A program made the position numbers and the translations under genes. This document shows, piece by piece, positions 6,038 to 6,039 of a stretch of DNA of 6,039 nucleotides (positions are counted from its first letter, which is position 1; each line of letters begins with the position of its first letter). Below the pieces are notes generated by a model, which did not search any database, was not told the DNA's origin, and was given only the letters and a program-made list of their open reading frames with translations. This stretch comes from an uncultured Campylobacter sp. Lineage in GTDB: Bacteria; Campylobacterota; Campylobacteria; Campylobacterales; Campylobacteraceae. The stretch lies in contig NZ_CALIJF010000075.1 of assembly GCF_938018035.1 (NCBI RefSeq), forward strand, positions 1 through 6,039, written 5' to 3'.

Positions 6038-6039
6038 TT

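Larger units (their letters stand above)
5848..6039. other. Non-coding right flank
   Basis: No convincing gene. All three minus-strand frames entering from the right hit stops within the first 40 bases. The stretch contains an 8-bp palindrome TTTCGAAA (5863-5870) upstream of the -35 box, two imperfect copies of AAATTTGNNNGATT (5941-5954 and 5970-5983), a 7-bp inverted repeat (5976-6008) and an edge promoter-like element. One plus-strand frame is open from 5874 to the edge but has no ATG and no ribosome site, so I do not call it. Confidence 0.6.

Noticed and set aside
5874..6039. Plus-strand frame open for 55 codons to the window edge, which might be a gene entering from the left
   Set aside because: There is no ATG and no ribosome site, and the frame overlaps the operon promoter flank. 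Length is plausible by chance. The -10-like element at its end suggests the real gene starts further right.
1..6039. CRISPR array, tRNA, rRNA or insertion sequence
   Set aside because: No regularly spaced repeats, no cloverleaf-like sequence and no transposase or terminal repeats were found. No G or C run long enough for typical Campylobacter phase variation was seen either.

Overview
The window holds most of a type I restriction-modification (R-M) locus. Five genes lie head to tail on the minus strand and read right to left: a stand-alone half-length HsdS-like protein, hsdM (methyltransferase), hsdS (two-domain specificity subunit), an unrecognised 312-residue accessory gene, and the first 529 codons of hsdR (restriction/translocase subunit), which runs off the left edge. 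The organism looks like an epsilonproteobacterium, most likely a Campylobacter of the concisus/curvus/showae type. The reasons are the very frequent AAATTT/TAAATTT words, moderate-to-low GC, A/T-ending codons and the style of the promoters. This is an inference from composition, not a database match.

Layout. Positions 1-1589: hsdR, 5' part, open on every codon I translated, with nuclease and helicase motifs intact. Positions 1586-2524: accessory gene of unknown function. Positions 2521-3702: hsdS, with two target-recognition domains and two conserved helical regions. Positions 3699-5189: hsdM, with intact methylase motifs. Positions 5191-5778: half-HsdS, with one recognition domain and one helical region. 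Positions 5779-6039: non-coding. This holds a near-consensus sigma-70 promoter for the operon (5819-5847), a 20-bp near-perfect palindrome at the predicted transcription start (5792-5811), and at the right edge a possible plus-strand -10 element for a gene outside the window.

The genes are packed for coupled translation. One base separates half-S from hsdM, and the next three junctions are 4-base stop/start overlaps (ATGA, GTGA, ATGA). HsdM and HsdS would form the modification enzyme, and adding HsdR gives the restriction complex. The accessory gene sits between S and R, as the 'R-linked ORFs' (rlo genes) of Campylobacter jejuni hsd loci do, so it probably supplies an extra, unknown defence or control function. 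The half-S protein leads the operon directly downstream of the promoter/palindrome, so it could be an alternative specificity subunit or a regulator.

The points most worth a second look are the unknown accessory gene, the leading half-S together with the palindromic operator candidate, and a 12-bp tandem repeat in hsdS. That repeat lies where the EcoR124 family carries its specificity-changing repeats. Composition is mosaic: the hsdS recognition domains and the accessory gene are much more AT-rich than hsdR and hsdM, which fits separate acquisition.
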